Origin: Chryseobacterium sp. StRB126
GTDB taxonomy: Bacteria; Bacteroidota; Bacteroidia; Flavobacteriales; Weeksellaceae
DNA length: 64,000 nt
Direction of reading: 5' to 3'
Assembly (NCBI RefSeq): GCF_000829375.1
Contig: NZ_AP014624.1
Span: forward strand, 4,960,001 to 5,024,000
Below are positions 54,165-64,000 of the stretch, in pieces. Every line of letters begins with the position of its first letter. The first letter of the stretch is position 1. Position numbers and translations under genes: made by a program. Under the pieces are notes generated by a model. It made no database searches, was not told where the DNA came from, and saw only the letters and a list, made by a program, of their open reading frames with translations.

Positions 54165-54620
54165 TTAAGGTGCCAGTTCTTCATAAGTTTCTACCGAAGT
54201 AAACTTTGGAATACTAATCCTATGGGATATATTAGATTTTTCTAAGGTATACTCTATCCAACTATCTTTAAGATTGACAGTCTTCTTTGTACTTCCTATA
54301 GATGATCCTACCGGTAAATCTTCAACATTGGCCTCATTATTATTTTTATACTGGAAGCTACCTTGTATTACAATAACATCTCCCGATATATTCTGACTAA
54401 ATGGAATTTTGTTACCTTCTGCCATCAGAGATTTGATAATAACATTATTTTTTTTCCTCAGTTTTATGGTATACATTATTCCTTTCACTCCAGCTCTTCC
54501 ACCAGACCATTCCGTTTTTTCAGCAGAAATTACGGATACTTCTTTATCCTGAAAATTGGATACTGGCATTCCACAGGAAGCCAGTATCCAAAATAATATT
54601 AATAGTAATGGATTATTCAT
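54165..54620 (-). CDS. small lipoprotein of unknown function
   Basis: The 151-residue protein has a signal peptide and lipobox ending LASCG near residue 16. The rest is a soluble beta-rich domain (GIMYTIKLRKKNNVIIKSLMAEGNKIPF, ISGDVIVIQGSF). No known family was recognised. It starts three bases after the BNR/T9SS gene stop, so it is cotranscribed with that gene. Confidence 0.68.
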   Translation of the reverse strand: MNNPLLLILFWILASCGMPVSNFQDKEVSVISAEKTEWSGGRAGVKGIMYTIKLRKKNNVIIKSLMAEGNKIPFSQNISGDVIVIQGSFQYKNNNEANVEDLPVGSSIGSTKKTVNLKDSWIEYTLEKSNISHRISIPKFTSVETYEELAP

Positions 54621-54623
54621 TTT

Positions 54624-57479
54624 TTAATCATCATCACCTCCAGTACGTCCGATTACCAGGAAATTACCGCTAAATACAATTTCTCCTTTATCTTCAGCTT
54701 TCAAAATATAAGTTCCCGGCGTCATTTTCTGACCGAATTCTTCATCAGATTTTACATTTTTCTTGCTGTATACCAACCTTCCAGCTTTATCAAATATACT
54801 GATATCTACGGTACTATGATTGGCATTGTTAAATCTTAAACGGGCAATTCCCTTGGATGGATTAGGATATACTCTGTTTACTGTTCTTGGGGATACTCCC
54901 GAAGTTTCTGAAGTAGCCAGTGTATTCGTATTTTGAGTTGTCCATGCTCCTCTTCCATAAGTAGAAACAAGAACCGTTTTTGTAGAAGGTCTGTAATCCA
55001 GACTTGTTACTCTTACATTCCCGATATTTCCTGTTACCGATGACCATGTAGGAGCTCCGGAAAGAAAATTTGTTGTCCCCCATACTCCCAGTTCTGTACC
55101 TACTAATACTTCATTAGGATCATCCGGATTTCTAAGAATAGTTCTTACCGGCATATCCGGTAGGTTTCCTTCTTTATTCTGCCATGATGTTCCCCCATCT
55201 GTTGAGTAGAATACGCTAATCTGATTATAATTAGATAATGTTAATAAAATTTCATTTTCATTCGTCCCAAATTCTACATCTGAAATAGTTCCTGCAGCAG
55301 GGGATGTTAATACAGTAGATGTATAGGATGGGGTATTGGCATTGGTAATTTTGAAAAGCCTTCCGAGGTTAGTCCCTACAAAAAGTGTAGAAGATGCCGT
55401 TGTATGAGGGGAAATTTTAAGCCATGAAACCTGTTCACCATTCTGTGCCGTTCCTACATTAATCTGATCATTGGTGAATGTTGTCGCAGTACTGCTTAGC
55501 CCGGCCGTTCTGAAAAGCGTAAGCCCTGAACGGTAAGAATAGAAAACATCATTCATTCTGTCCAGTGCAATTTCGTTTACAAAATGCCCCATACTCCTAT
55601 TAGCAGAAGTTGAAATCAGATAATTAGCATTCGGCGTTGAGTTCAGCAAATAATGGCTATTATTGGTATAGCTTGATATTTCATATAAGTCCTGATCGTC
55701 ATACTCCGGGTACATTCCGTCTCCTCCAGTAGCAGCAGCAAGAGTAAGGAAATTGTTAGGTTGTGGCACACCATACAGCCACCATGAACCATTATCTTGC
55801 GCTCCTGCCAGTAATTCCTCATTTGCAGGAGTTTTTGTAGGATTAAGTACAGCTCCGTAGAACTGGGTTACATTATATCTTGTATTTCTGGCTACCATAC
55901 CTCCAACAGCACCAATACTTTCTTTATTGGCAGCAAAGAAGATTCCGCCATCATTTCCAAACATCATTTGGCCGGTATTGTAATTATTAAATGGGTTAAA
56001 TACTATAGCGTGCTGATCGGCATGTACCGTAGAAACAGCAAGGTTAGCCATAGCATTATTGTTAGACCATTTTGAAATCTGCGCCCAGTTAGCGCCTCCA
56101 TCTGTAGATTTAAATAGATCAATACCTCCAATATACAGGGTATTATCATTCAGAGGGTCTGTAGTTATAACCAGATCATAAAAAGACTGTCCTCTAGTAA
56201 AGTCATTGGTTGGGATACTTGTATCTGTAGCTTTAGGTAATTTGATAACTTGTGGCACATCTGAAGTAGACTGCCATGTAGCTCCGCCATCCGCTGTTTT
56301 TACAATTCTGATAGGCTCAGTAGTTCCAACTCCCTGCATAAAAGCGTAAGCTTTATTGGCATCCGTTTTCGAAAGCGTAAAATTAACTCTTGAGCCAGTA
56401 TTTCCTACATTATAGATTTGATTGAAAGTATTCCCATCAGTAGATTTAAAAATTCTACCTCCTGAATCTATATTTGTAAACCTGGAACTCCTTGTAGAAA
56501 GCCATATAGAATTATCAGCTGCAATTTCTATTTGCTGGATAGAATATCCTGTTGTACTTACTACATTCGTTGTTGTATTCATTGCCAGCAGGTTAGTGTT
56601 TTTGGTAAATGTTGCCCCGCCGTCTACAGATTTATACAATCCTGCCTGGCTTAATCCCTGCCATCCGTCATTAAAGGATATACCAACATAAGAACCGCTT
56701 ACTCCTGCATATATTTCTGAAACCCCGTTGTTATTTCTTACTTTAATATCATTGATATAAAAATTCCCATTTCTTACCCCATTAGAAGCATAAGTAACCG
56801 GAACGGTAAAAATCTGAGTCCATGTAGTGCCACCATTTGTAGTTTTCCAGATTCCTGAGCCTACAACATCAGTGGTTGATGATTCTCCCGTACCTACATA
56901 AAATGTCTGAGAATTGTTGGGATCATAAGTAATGCATACCACAGAAGTATTTGCCCAGAATGTGCTTAAAGGCTGCCATTCGTTTGTACTTACTGAAGGA
57001 TCCTGATTCACCCAAAGTCCTCCTGAAACTCCGCCGGCAAAAACTCTTTTACCTGTAGGATCATTGGGATCATACATGATTGCTCTGGTTCTTCCTCCTA
57101 CATTATAAGGTCCTCTTTCAATCCAGGGTTCATTAATTATTTTTCCTGTAGCAGATCCCTGATTACCGGCAATAAAAGACATTGGCTGAGTAGCCTTGTA
57201 TTGCCCCATCAAAATATCTTTATTTACTTTTGCTAATTTTTCAAAATTAACATTTCCTGTAACAGGATCCATGGTTCTTTTATAATCCTCCTCATTATAT
57301 AGATCTGGAGGAGTTCCCATTAACTTCGAATTCTTACGGGCTTTCTTAATATCTTTTTCATATTTCAAATAAAGCTCCTGTAAATGCTTCTGATTGGCTT
57401 GAGGTTTATTTTGCTGCTGAGCATACATATTGATGCATAGTAAAGCAGCTGCGATAGGATAAAGTTTCATTCCTTTCAA
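54624..57479 (-). CDS. secreted BNR/sialidase-repeat protein with T9SS sorting domain
   Basis: The 951-residue protein has a signal peptide (MKLYPIAAALLCINMYAQ, from the Met at codon 4 or codon 1). A Lys-rich helical stretch is followed, from about 110, by WIERGPYNVGGRTRAI and repeated Asp-box-like propeller units (KTTNGGTTWTQI, KSVDGGATFTKN, KSTDGGANWAQI, STDGGTSWQNK). The C-terminus from about 870 is a T9SS domain (VYPNPSKGIARL, FDKAGRLV, MTPGTYIL). It is shorter than, but clearly related to, the lipoprotein at 39.6 kb. The substrate or partner is unknown. Confidence 0.87.
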   Translation of the reverse strand: MKGMKLYPIAAALLCINMYAQQQNKPQANQKHLQELYLKYEKDIKKARKNSKLMGTPPDLYNEEDYKRTMDPVTGNVNFEKLAKVNKDILMGQYKATQPMSFIAGNQGSATGKIINEPWIERGPYNVGGRTRAIMYDPNDPTGKRVFAGGVSGGLWVNQDPSVSTNEWQPLSTFWANTSVVCITYDPNNSQTFYVGTGESSTTDVVGSGIWKTTNGGTTWTQIFTVPVTYASNGVRNGNFYINDIKVRNNNGVSEIYAGVSGSYVGISFNDGWQGLSQAGLYKSVDGGATFTKNTNLLAMNTTTNVVSTTGYSIQQIEIAADNSIWLSTRSSRFTNIDSGGRIFKSTDGNTFNQIYNVGNTGSRVNFTLSKTDANKAYAFMQGVGTTEPIRIVKTADGGATWQSTSDVPQVIKLPKATDTSIPTNDFTRGQSFYDLVITTDPLNDNTLYIGGIDLFKSTDGGANWAQISKWSNNNAMANLAVSTVHADQHAIVFNPFNNYNTGQMMFGNDGGIFFAANKESIGAVGGMVARNTRYNVTQFYGAVLNPTKTPANEELLAGAQDNGSWWLYGVPQPNNFLTLAAATGGDGMYPEYDDQDLYEISSYTNNSHYLLNSTPNANYLISTSANRSMGHFVNEIALDRMNDVFYSYRSGLTLFRTAGLSSTATTFTNDQINVGTAQNGEQVSWLKISPHTTASSTLFVGTNLGRLFKITNANTPSYTSTVLTSPAAGTISDVEFGTNENEILLTLSNYNQISVFYSTDGGTSWQNKEGNLPDMPVRTILRNPDDPNEVLVGTELGVWGTTNFLSGAPTWSSVTGNIGNVRVTSLDYRPSTKTVLVSTYGRGAWTTQNTNTLATSETSGVSPRTVNRVYPNPSKGIARLRFNNANHSTVDISIFDKAGRLVYSKKNVKSDEEFGQKMTPGTYILKAEDKGEIVFSGNFLVIGRTGGDDD

Positions 57480-57781
57480 TTTTTCACAAATTTAATTAAG
57501 AAAAACAAGATAGTTTAACCTATATTAACTAAATATATTCAATTTGTATTTAAACTTAATAAAGCTAATCGATATTATATTTTACCCATTTTACAGGTCT
57601 ATATCAATAGTAGAATTATGAAAATTGCAAACACTTATAAAAAAGAACAGTTTTGTGAATTAATTGCAATCCAATACATTAATTTCTATATCTTATTTTT
57701 ATTGTAACAGAAAATAAATCTAATTAATTCGATCCTTTATTGATCAATTTTAAGCCTTGCCAAACAAAATATCACATAAAA
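57480..57781. other. intergenic region, no gene seen
   Basis: The region is very AT-rich. On the minus strand TAAATTTG (57487-57494) lies eight bases before the BNR gene start and could be a -7 element for a nearly leaderless message. Nothing else is supported. Confidence 0.4.
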
Positions 57782-57808
57782 AATGCCCTGGTAAAAAACC
57801 AGGGCATT
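57782..57808 (-). terminator. terminator of the DUF3467 gene
   Basis: AATGCCCTGGT and ACCAGGGCATT form a perfect 11-base stem with an AAAAA loop. Read on the minus strand a T-run follows. It ends the rpoBC-DUF3467 transcript. Confidence 0.88.
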
Positions 57809-57831
57809 CTTATTTTATTGTAAGAAAAATC

Positions 57832-58137
57832 TTAAGCTTGTACGTTGTTTCCTCCTAATACGAAAGGCTCAACTTCTTTGATTTCTCCGAACTGCTGCTC
57901 GTAGTTAGCGATGTTCTGTTGAAGAGCGCTTAATACTCTTTTAGCGTGAAGTGGAGCAAGAATTACTCTTGATCTTACTTTAGCCTGCTGAACACCTGGC
58001 ATCAACTGAATAAAGTCTACTACAAATTCAGATGGAGAGTGGTTTACTAACGCTAAGTTAGCATAGATACCAGCAGCTACCATTTCGTTTAATTCGATGT
58101 TGATGTTTCCGTCTTGTGGATTTTGATTGTTGTCCAT
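57832..58137 (-). CDS. DUF3467 domain-containing protein
   Basis: A 101-residue soluble protein: NIELNEMVAAGIYANLALVNHSPSEFVVDFIQLMPGVQQAKVRSRVILAPLHAKRVLSALQQNIANYEQQFG, which matches the DUF3467 family. It is generally found next to rpoC in Bacteroidota, as here, 87 bases downstream of rpoC. A role connected with transcription is plausible but not proven. Confidence 0.92.
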   Translation of the reverse strand: MDNNQNPQDGNINIELNEMVAAGIYANLALVNHSPSEFVVDFIQLMPGVQQAKVRSRVILAPLHAKRVLSALQQNIANYEQQFGEIKEVEPFVLGGNNVQA

Positions 58138-58149
58138 TGTTATAAATTA

Positions 58150-58224
58150 TGTTTTTAAAATTCGAAATTTGAGATTGTGAAAATATAAAAATAATTTCAA
58201 ATCCCAAATTTCAAATCATTAATT
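58150..58224. repeat. AATTTCAAAT-type spacer repeat beside rpoC (downstream)
   Basis: The spacer contains AAATTTGAGATT and, inverted, AATTTCAAATCCCAAATTTC. The same words recur between rpoC and rpoB. It could fold into weak hairpins. Confidence 0.4.
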
Positions 58225-61200
58225 TTAGTTAAGGTCTTCGAATTCTTTCTTAGAACCTACGATAACATTCTGATACTCTTTAAGACCAGTACCTGCAGGA
58301 ATTCTGTGTCCTACAATTACATTTTCTTTAAGACCGTTAAGATCATCTATCTTACCAGCAACTGCTGCTTCGTTAAGTACTTTAGTTGTTTCCTGGAACG
58401 ATGCTGCAGACATGAACGATTTCGTTTGAAGTGCTGCTCTTGTAATACCTTGTAGTACAGGAGTTGCTGTAGCAGGAAGAGCTTCTCTTACTTCTACTAA
58501 CCTCTGATCTTCACGTCTCAATTTAGAGTTTTCATCTCTTAATTCTCTTGCAGTAATCATCTGACCTGGCATGAATTCTTTAGAATCACCAGCATCTACT
58601 ACTACTTTAAGACCGAATACTCTATTGTTCTCTTCCAAGAAGTCATACTTGTGCTCAAGAGCTCCTTCTAGGAATTGAGTATCACCTCCATCCACGATAG
58701 ATACTTTTGTCATCATCTGTCTTACGATGATTTCGAAGTGCTTGTCGTCGATTTTTACCCCCTGTAGACGGTAAACTTCCTGGATTTCGTTTACTAAGTA
58801 TTCCTGAACAGCTGTTGGACCTTTAATTCTTAAGATATCGTCTGGAGTGATTGAACCGTCAGAAAGTGGCGAACCAGCTCTAACGAAGTCATTCTCCTGT
58901 ACTAAGATCTGGTTAGATAATTTAACTAAGTAAATTTTTCTTTCTCCAGTTTTAGCCTCAACGATCAATTCACGGTTACCTCTCTTAATTTTTCCGTAAG
59001 AAACTACCCCGTCGATTTCAGTAACAACCGCTGGGTTTGAAGGGTTTCTTGCTTCGAATAATTCGGTAACTCTCGGAAGACCTCCGGTGATATCCCCTGC
59101 TTTTGCAGATTTTCTTGGGATCTTGATTAGGACTTTACCAGCCTTAATTTTTTCACCATCGTTTACCATTAAGTGGGCTCCTACCGGTAAGTTGTAAGCT
59201 TTTTGCTCAACCCCTTTAGAGTCTACCACTTTAAGAGTAGGTACGGCTTTCTTATTTCTAGATTCAGAGATTACTTTCTCTTCAAATCCTGTCTGTTCGT
59301 CAATTTCAAGTTGGAATGAAATACCTTGGATAATATCCTCGTATTCTACCTTACCTGCAGTTTCAGCAATGATAACCGCGTTATACGGATCCCATCTACA
59401 GATCGTATCTCCTTTCTTCACTTTATCACCTGGTTTCACAGATAATATAGATCCGTAAGGTACGTTAGCTACCATTAATGGAGTTCTAGACTCATTATCA
59501 GCAACCAATCTAAATTCTGTTGAACGAGAAACTACAACCTCAGCTGTATTACCGTTTTCATCTTCAGAAGTAATTGTTCTTACTTCATCCATTTCTACGA
59601 TACCGTCTCTTCTTGCAACAATAGATGGGTTTTCAGAAACGTTACCTGCGGTACCCCCTTGGTGGAAGGTTCTCAACGTAAGCTGAGTTCCCGGTTCCCC
59701 AATTGACTGTGCACCGATAACACCTACTGCCTCACCCATGTGGATCATCTTACCTGTTGCTAAGTTTCTACCGTAACATTTCGCACAGATTCCTTTTTTA
59801 GCTTCACATGTAAGTGGTGAACGTACTTCAACAGCTTCTAATCCTGCTGCCTCAATTCTCTTAGCTAATTGCTCAGTAATTACTTGGTCAGCTTCAGTGA
59901 TTAATTCATCACTTTCAGGATCATAAATATTGTGAAGAGATACTCTACCTAAGATTCTTTCAGAGATTTTTTCAACGATCTCGTCATTTTTCTTAAGTGC
60001 AGTAACTTCTGTTCCTCTCAATGTTCCACAGTCATCTTCTGTAACGATAACGTCCTGTGCAACGTCTACCAATCTTCTGGTTAGGTAACCAGCATCGGCA
60101 GTTTTAAGAGCGGTATCCGCAAGACCCTTACGAGCACCGTGGGTAGAGATAAAGTACTCTAAGATAGAAAGACCTTCCTTAAAGTTTGCAAGGATCGGGT
60201 TTTCGATGATCTCCGCACCGGTAGAACCAGCTTTTTGCGGTTTTGCCATCAAACCTCTCATCCCTGATAACTGACGGATCTGCTCCTTAGAACCCCTCGC
60301 CCCAGAGTCAAGCATCATGTATACAGAGTTGAAACCACCTTGGTCAGTTTTCATTCTGCTCATGATCATTTCAGTTAATCCGGCGTTGGTGTTAGTCCAA
60401 ACGTCGATTACCTGGTTATAACGTTCTGTATCGGTAATTAGACCCATGTTATAGTTAGCTCTAATTTCGTCTACAGTTTCAATTGAAGTAGCAATCATCT
60501 GCTTTTTCTCTACAGGTACTACGATATCTCCAAGAGAGAATGATAGACCTCCTTTGAATGCGTTTGAATACCCTAGATCTTTCATTGCATCCAAGAACTT
60601 CACAGTGGTAGGGAAATCCGTATCAGCAAGGATCTTACCGATAACGTTTCTTAATGATTTCTTCGTAAGAAGCTCATTAATATATCCTGACTGCTTAGGT
60701 ACGATTTGGTTGAATAAGATTCTACCTACAGAAGTTTCGATCAATTTTGTTACGATTACTCCGTCTTCTTTAACTGGTAGTCTACATCTTACTTTAGCAT
60801 TCAATGAAACTCTACCTTCTGCGTAAGCGATTTCCGCTTCTTCAGGAGAATAGAATGCAAGACCTTCTCCTTTTACTTTCATATCTTCTGTAGAGCTCAA
60901 TTCTTTAGTCATGAAATAAAGACCAAGAACCATGTCCTGAGATGGTACTGTAATTGGAGAACCGTTTGCAGGGTTCAAGATGTTCTGAGAACCTAACATC
61001 AATAACTGAGCTTCAAGGATCGCTTCTGGTCCTAACGGTAAGTGTACCGCCATCTGGTCACCATCGAAATCGGCGTTGAATGCTGTTGTTACTAACGGGT
61101 GTAGCTGGATCGCTTTACCTTCGATCATCTTAGGTTGGAAAGCCTGAATACCCAATCTGTGAAGAGTAGGTGCTCTGTTCAGTAGAACAGGGTGACCTTT

Positions 61201-62490
61201 CATCACGTTTTCAAGGATATCATAAACTACTGGTTCTTTTCTATCGATAATTCTCTTTGCAGATTTTACTGTTTTTACAATTCCTCTCTCGATTAGTTTT
61301 CTAATGATGAATGGTTTGTAAAGTTCAGCTGCCATATCCTTAGGAATACCACACTCGTGAAGCTGTAAGTTTGGACCTACAACAATTACCGAACGCGCAG
61401 AGTAGTCAACCCTTTTCCCTAGTAAGTTCTGACGGAAACGACCTTGTTTACCTTTCAATGAATCAGAAAGTGATTTCAATGGTCTGTTTGATTCAGATTT
61501 TACTGCAGAAGATTTTCTTGTGTTATCGAATAATGAATCTACTGATTCCTGAAGCATACGCTTCTCGTTTCTCAAGATTACTTCAGGAGCTTTGATCTCC
61601 AATAATCTCTTCAAACGGTTATTTCTGATGATAACTCTTCTATAAAGGTCATTTAAGTCAGAAGTTGCGAAACGTCCTCCATCCAATGGAACTAGTGGTC
61701 TTAGTTCTGGTGGGATAACAGGAAGCACACGCATAATCATCCACTCTGGTCTGTTGATCATTCTTGTATTAGCACCTCTTAATGCTTCTACAACGTTCAA
61801 TCTTTTCAGCGCTTCAGTTCTTCTTTGCTTAGAACCTTCATTGTGAGCTTTGTGTCTTAAGTCGAAAGACAATGCATCAAGATCAATTCTTTTTAACAGA
61901 TCTTCTACAGCTTCAGCACCCATTCTGGCGATGAATTTGTTTGGATCAGAATCATCAAGATACTGGTTTTCTACAGGAAGAGTTTCCATGATATCAAGGT
62001 ACTCTTCTTCTGTAAGGAATTCCATATTTTCAAAATCAGAACCGTCTAATTTTTTAGCAATACCCTGCTGAATCACTACATATCTTTCGTAGTAGATGAT
62101 CATGTCTAATTTCTTAGAAGGAATTCCTAAAAGGTATCCGATTTTGTTTGGTAATGAACGGAAATACCAGATGTGTGCAATTGGAACTACAAGGTTGATG
62201 TGCCCGATTCTCTCTCTTCTTACTTTTTTCTCAGTAACTTCTACTCCACAACGGTCACAAACGATCCCTTTGTAACGAATTCTCTTGTATTTACCACAAG
62301 CACATTCGTAATCCTTTACAGGACCAAAAATTTTCTCACAGAATAGCCCGTCTCTTTCAGGCTTGTGAGTTCTGTAGTTAATAGTTTCCGGCTTTAAAAC
62401 CTCCCCTCTTGAGTCTTGTAAAATAGACTCCGGTGAAGCTAAACCGATGGTTATTTTATTAAATCTACTTGATTTATTTTTATTTGACAT
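58225..62490 (-). CDS. rpoC: DNA-directed RNA polymerase subunit beta'
   Basis: The 1421-residue catalytic subunit of RNA polymerase. It shows the N-terminal zinc ribbon ([30 protein letters not shown]), the universal active-site [15 protein letters not shown] with three Asp that hold Mg2+ near residue 470, the rim-helix and jaw regions, and the second zinc site (CGTLRG ... [16 protein letters not shown]). Length fits Bacteroidota. It follows rpoB after 127 bases and precedes DUF3467, all on the minus strand. Confidence 0.98.
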   Translation of the reverse strand: MSNKNKSSRFNKITIGLASPESILQDSRGEVLKPETINYRTHKPERDGLFCEKIFGPVKDYECACGKYKRIRYKGIVCDRCGVEVTEKKVRRERIGHINLVVPIAHIWYFRSLPNKIGYLLGIPSKKLDMIIYYERYVVIQQGIAKKLDGSDFENMEFLTEEEYLDIMETLPVENQYLDDSDPNKFIARMGAEAVEDLLKRIDLDALSFDLRHKAHNEGSKQRRTEALKRLNVVEALRGANTRMINRPEWMIMRVLPVIPPELRPLVPLDGGRFATSDLNDLYRRVIIRNNRLKRLLEIKAPEVILRNEKRMLQESVDSLFDNTRKSSAVKSESNRPLKSLSDSLKGKQGRFRQNLLGKRVDYSARSVIVVGPNLQLHECGIPKDMAAELYKPFIIRKLIERGIVKTVKSAKRIIDRKEPVVYDILENVMKGHPVLLNRAPTLHRLGIQAFQPKMIEGKAIQLHPLVTTAFNADFDGDQMAVHLPLGPEAILEAQLLMLGSQNILNPANGSPITVPSQDMVLGLYFMTKELSSTEDMKVKGEGLAFYSPEEAEIAYAEGRVSLNAKVRCRLPVKEDGVIVTKLIETSVGRILFNQIVPKQSGYINELLTKKSLRNVIGKILADTDFPTTVKFLDAMKDLGYSNAFKGGLSFSLGDIVVPVEKKQMIATSIETVDEIRANYNMGLITDTERYNQVIDVWTNTNAGLTEMIMSRMKTDQGGFNSVYMMLDSGARGSKEQIRQLSGMRGLMAKPQKAGSTGAEIIENPILANFKEGLSILEYFISTHGARKGLADTALKTADAGYLTRRLVDVAQDVIVTEDDCGTLRGTEVTALKKNDEIVEKISERILGRVSLHNIYDPESDELITEADQVITEQLAKRIEAAGLEAVEVRSPLTCEAKKGICAKCYGRNLATGKMIHMGEAVGVIGAQSIGEPGTQLTLRTFHQGGTAGNVSENPSIVARRDGIVEMDEVRTITSEDENGNTAEVVVSRSTEFRLVADNESRTPLMVANVPYGSILSVKPGDKVKKGDTICRWDPYNAVIIAETAGKVEYEDIIQGISFQLEIDEQTGFEEKVISESRNKKAVPTLKVVDSKGVEQKAYNLPVGAHLMVNDGEKIKAGKVLIKIPRKSAKAGDITGGLPRVTELFEARNPSNPAVVTEIDGVVSYGKIKRGNRELIVEAKTGERKIYLVKLSNQILVQENDFVRAGSPLSDGSITPDDILRIKGPTAVQEYLVNEIQEVYRLQGVKIDDKHFEIIVRQMMTKVSIVDGGDTQFLEGALEHKYDFLEENNRVFGLKVVVDAGDSKEFMPGQMITARELRDENSKLRREDQRLVEVREALPATATPVLQGITRAALQTKSFMSAASFQETTKVLNEAAVAGKIDDLNGLKENVIVGHRIPAGTGLKEYQNVIVGSKKEFEDLN

Positions 62491-62617
62491 TTTTTGTTAT
62501 TTGAGATTTGACATTTGAAATTTGAGATTAATGAATCTCTAAAAATTTTATTTTAATTTTTGTTTGAAATCTGCGTACAGAATTTCAAATTTCAAATAAA
62601 TTAATTTCAAATGGAAT
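62491..62617. repeat. AATTTCAAAT/ATTTGAAAT repeats between rpoB and rpoC
   Basis: Words such as ATTTGAGATTTG, ATTTGAAATTTGAG and AATTTCAAATTTCAAAT recur in direct and inverted order in this 127-base gap. The gap is much longer than usual for an rpoB-rpoC pair. Confidence 0.45.
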
Positions 62618-64000
62618 TTATTCCTCAAGTCTTACGTCTAATCCAAGACCTTGTAACTCGTGAAGTAATACGTTGAATGATTCCGGAATACCTGGTTCAG
62701 GCATAGATTCACCTTTTGCAATTGCTTCATAAGTTTTTGCTCTACCAATCACGTCATCTGACTTCACAGTAAGGATCTCTCTCAAGATGTTAGATGCACC
62801 GAATGCTTCAAGTGCCCAAACCTCCATCTCTCCAAATCTCTGACCACCGAACTGAGCTTTACCTCCTAACGGCTGCTGAGTAATCAATGAGTAAGGACCA
62901 ATAGAACGTGCGTGCATCTTATCATCAACCATGTGTCCTAGTTTCAGCATGTAGATAACACCCACCGTAGCTGCCTGTGTAAATCTTTCTCCGGTACCAC
63001 CATCATAAAGGTGAGTGTGACCGAATTTAGGAAGGCCTGCTTTTTCAGTGTACTCAGTAATCTGATCAAGAGTTGCTCCGTCAAAGATTGGTGTAGCGAA
63101 CTTCATTCCTAATTTCTGACCAGCCCATCCAAGAACTGTTTCATAGATCTGTCCGATGTTCATACGAGAAGGTACCCCTAGTGGATTCAATACGATATCT
63201 ACTGGTGTTCCGTCTTCCAGGAATGGCATATCTTCTTCACGAACGATTCTCGATACGATACCTTTGTTACCGTGACGTCCTGCCATTTTATCCCCTACAT
63301 TCAGTTTACGTTTCTTAGCGATGTAAACTTTAGCCAGCTTCATGATCCCTGCTGGAAGCTCATCTCCGATTGAAATTGCAAATTTCTCACGGTTTTTAAC
63401 CCCTTGGATATCGTTATATTTGATTTTGTAATTGTGAATCAATTGTTTAATCAATTCATTCTTGTCTGCGTCTACTGTCCAATCTGAACCGCTAACATTT
63501 ACATAATCTTCAACTGAAGTTAATAACTTGTGAGTAAACTTCACCCCTTTACCGATAATTTCTTCGTCAAGGTCATTTTGTACCCCTTGAGAAGTTTTAC
63601 CGCTTACCAGTGTATTTAATTTTTCAATTAAAGTGTTTCTCAACTCGTCAAACTTAGCCTTGTAAGTGTTTTCAATCTCTTCAAGTTTAAGTTTTTCTTC
63701 AGTTCTTTTCTTTTTGTCTTTAATGTTTCTAGAGAACAACTTCTTGTTGATAACAACCCCTCTTAATGAAGAGTCAGCTTTTAATGATGCATCTTTTACA
63801 TCACCAGCTTTATCACCGAAGATTGCTCTAAGAAGTTTTTCTTCAGGAGTCGGGTCAGATTCACCTTTTGGAGTAATTTTACCAATCATGATATCTCCAG
63901 GCTTCACTTCAGCACCGATTCTGATCATACCGTTTTCGTCAAGATCTTTAGTAGCTTCTTCAGATACGTTTGGAATATCTGCTGTAAGCTCTTCCATACC
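62618..64000 (-). CDS. rpoB: DNA-directed RNA polymerase subunit beta, C-terminal part
   Basis: About 460 residues of the C-terminal third; the frame continues through the window edge. Family motifs include [37 protein letters not shown] (active-site lysine region), [18 protein letters not shown] and [25 protein letters not shown] near the end. A lysine-rich insertion (residues about 90-200 of this part) matches the loop common in Bacteroidota RpoB. The rifampicin-binding cluster lies outside the window. Confidence 0.97.
   Translation of the reverse strand, partial: GMEELTADIPNVSEEATKDLDENGMIRIGAEVKPGDIMIGKITPKGESDPTPEEKLLRAIFGDKAGDVKDASLKADSSLRGVVINKKLFSRNIKDKKKRTEEKLKLEEIENTYKAKFDELRNTLIEKLNTLVSGKTSQGVQNDLDEEIIGKGVKFTHKLLTSVEDYVNVSGSDWTVDADKNELIKQLIHNYKIKYNDIQGVKNREKFAISIGDELPAGIMKLAKVYIAKKRKLNVGDKMAGRHGNKGIVSRIVREEDMPFLEDGTPVDIVLNPLGVPSRMNIGQIYETVLGWAGQKLGMKFATPIFDGATLDQITEYTEKAGLPKFGHTHLYDGGTGERFTQAATVGVIYMLKLGHMVDDKMHARSIGPYSLITQQPLGGKAQFGGQRFGEMEVWALEAFGASNILREILTVKSDDVIGRAKTYEAIAKGESMPEPGIPESFNVLLHELQGLGLDVRLEE

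Noticed and set aside
1..64000. CRISPR arrays, tRNA, rRNA or prophage
   Set aside because: No regular spaced repeats, cloverleaf-like sequences, rRNA core motifs or phage structural genes were seen by eye; a covariance-model scan would settle small RNAs.

Overview
The window looks like chromosomal DNA of a Bacteroidota species of the family Weeksellaceae, most like Chryseobacterium. This rests on AT-rich spacers, several secreted proteins with a C-terminal type IX secretion (T9SS) sorting domain, TonB-dependent receptors, TAnnTTTG promoter elements with weak or absent Shine-Dalgarno sequences, and the rpoB-rpoC-DUF3467 order. The genus is inferred from protein style, not measured.

Layout. 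1-1.25 kb: tail of an unknown gene and an HExxH lipoprotein. 1.27-1.66 kb: a dense DnaA-box cluster beside a very AT-rich stretch, a candidate replication origin. 1.85-8.2 kb: plus-strand genes for a hotdog-fold protein, a class B1 metallo-beta-lactamase lipoprotein, an alpha/beta hydrolase, DUF2200, DUF4272 and an overlapping DUF2157-DUF4401-GDYXXLXY membrane trio. 8.4-9.3 kb: FMN riboswitch and ribB. 9.4-13.5 kb: a T9SS cargo and outer-membrane proteins. 13.6-19.4 kb: two-component system, porin and MHS-family transporter, with the porin split by an IS982-family element. 20-22.7 kb: hydrolase, ECF sigma factor, membrane protein and methyltransferase in a tightly coupled operon. 22.7-33.5 kb: T9SS M43 protease, ABC exporter, frameshifted truA, lpxK, punA, thioredoxin-like protein, dinB and alpha-amylase.

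33.5-33.8 kb holds a long inverted repeat and a short gene for a Cys-rich peptide with a double-glycine leader. 33.9-39.5 kb: esterase, AraC regulator, cupin, alcohol dehydrogenase, HxlR regulator and NmrA-like oxidoreductase, with operator-like repeats between them. 39.6-47.3 kb: a giant BNR-repeat lipoprotein with a T9SS tail, a phosphodiesterase, GNAT, cytidine deaminase and GrpB-family genes. 47.4-51.2 kb: a compact minus-strand operon (DUF5777 barrel, cytochrome c lipoprotein, YceI, ankyrin, DOMON-like T9SS protein) behind a CRP/FNR-type palindrome, with a Crp/Fnr gene just upstream. 51.4-57.5 kb: TonB receptor, two small envelope proteins and a second BNR/T9SS protein. 57.8-64 kb: DUF3467, rpoC and the C-terminal part of rpoB.

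The parts most worth following up are the DnaA-box cluster, the double-glycine Cys-rich peptide, the CRP-linked redox operon, the exact IS982 interruption of the porin and the homopolymer frameshift in truA. No CRISPR array, tRNA, rRNA or prophage was recognised.
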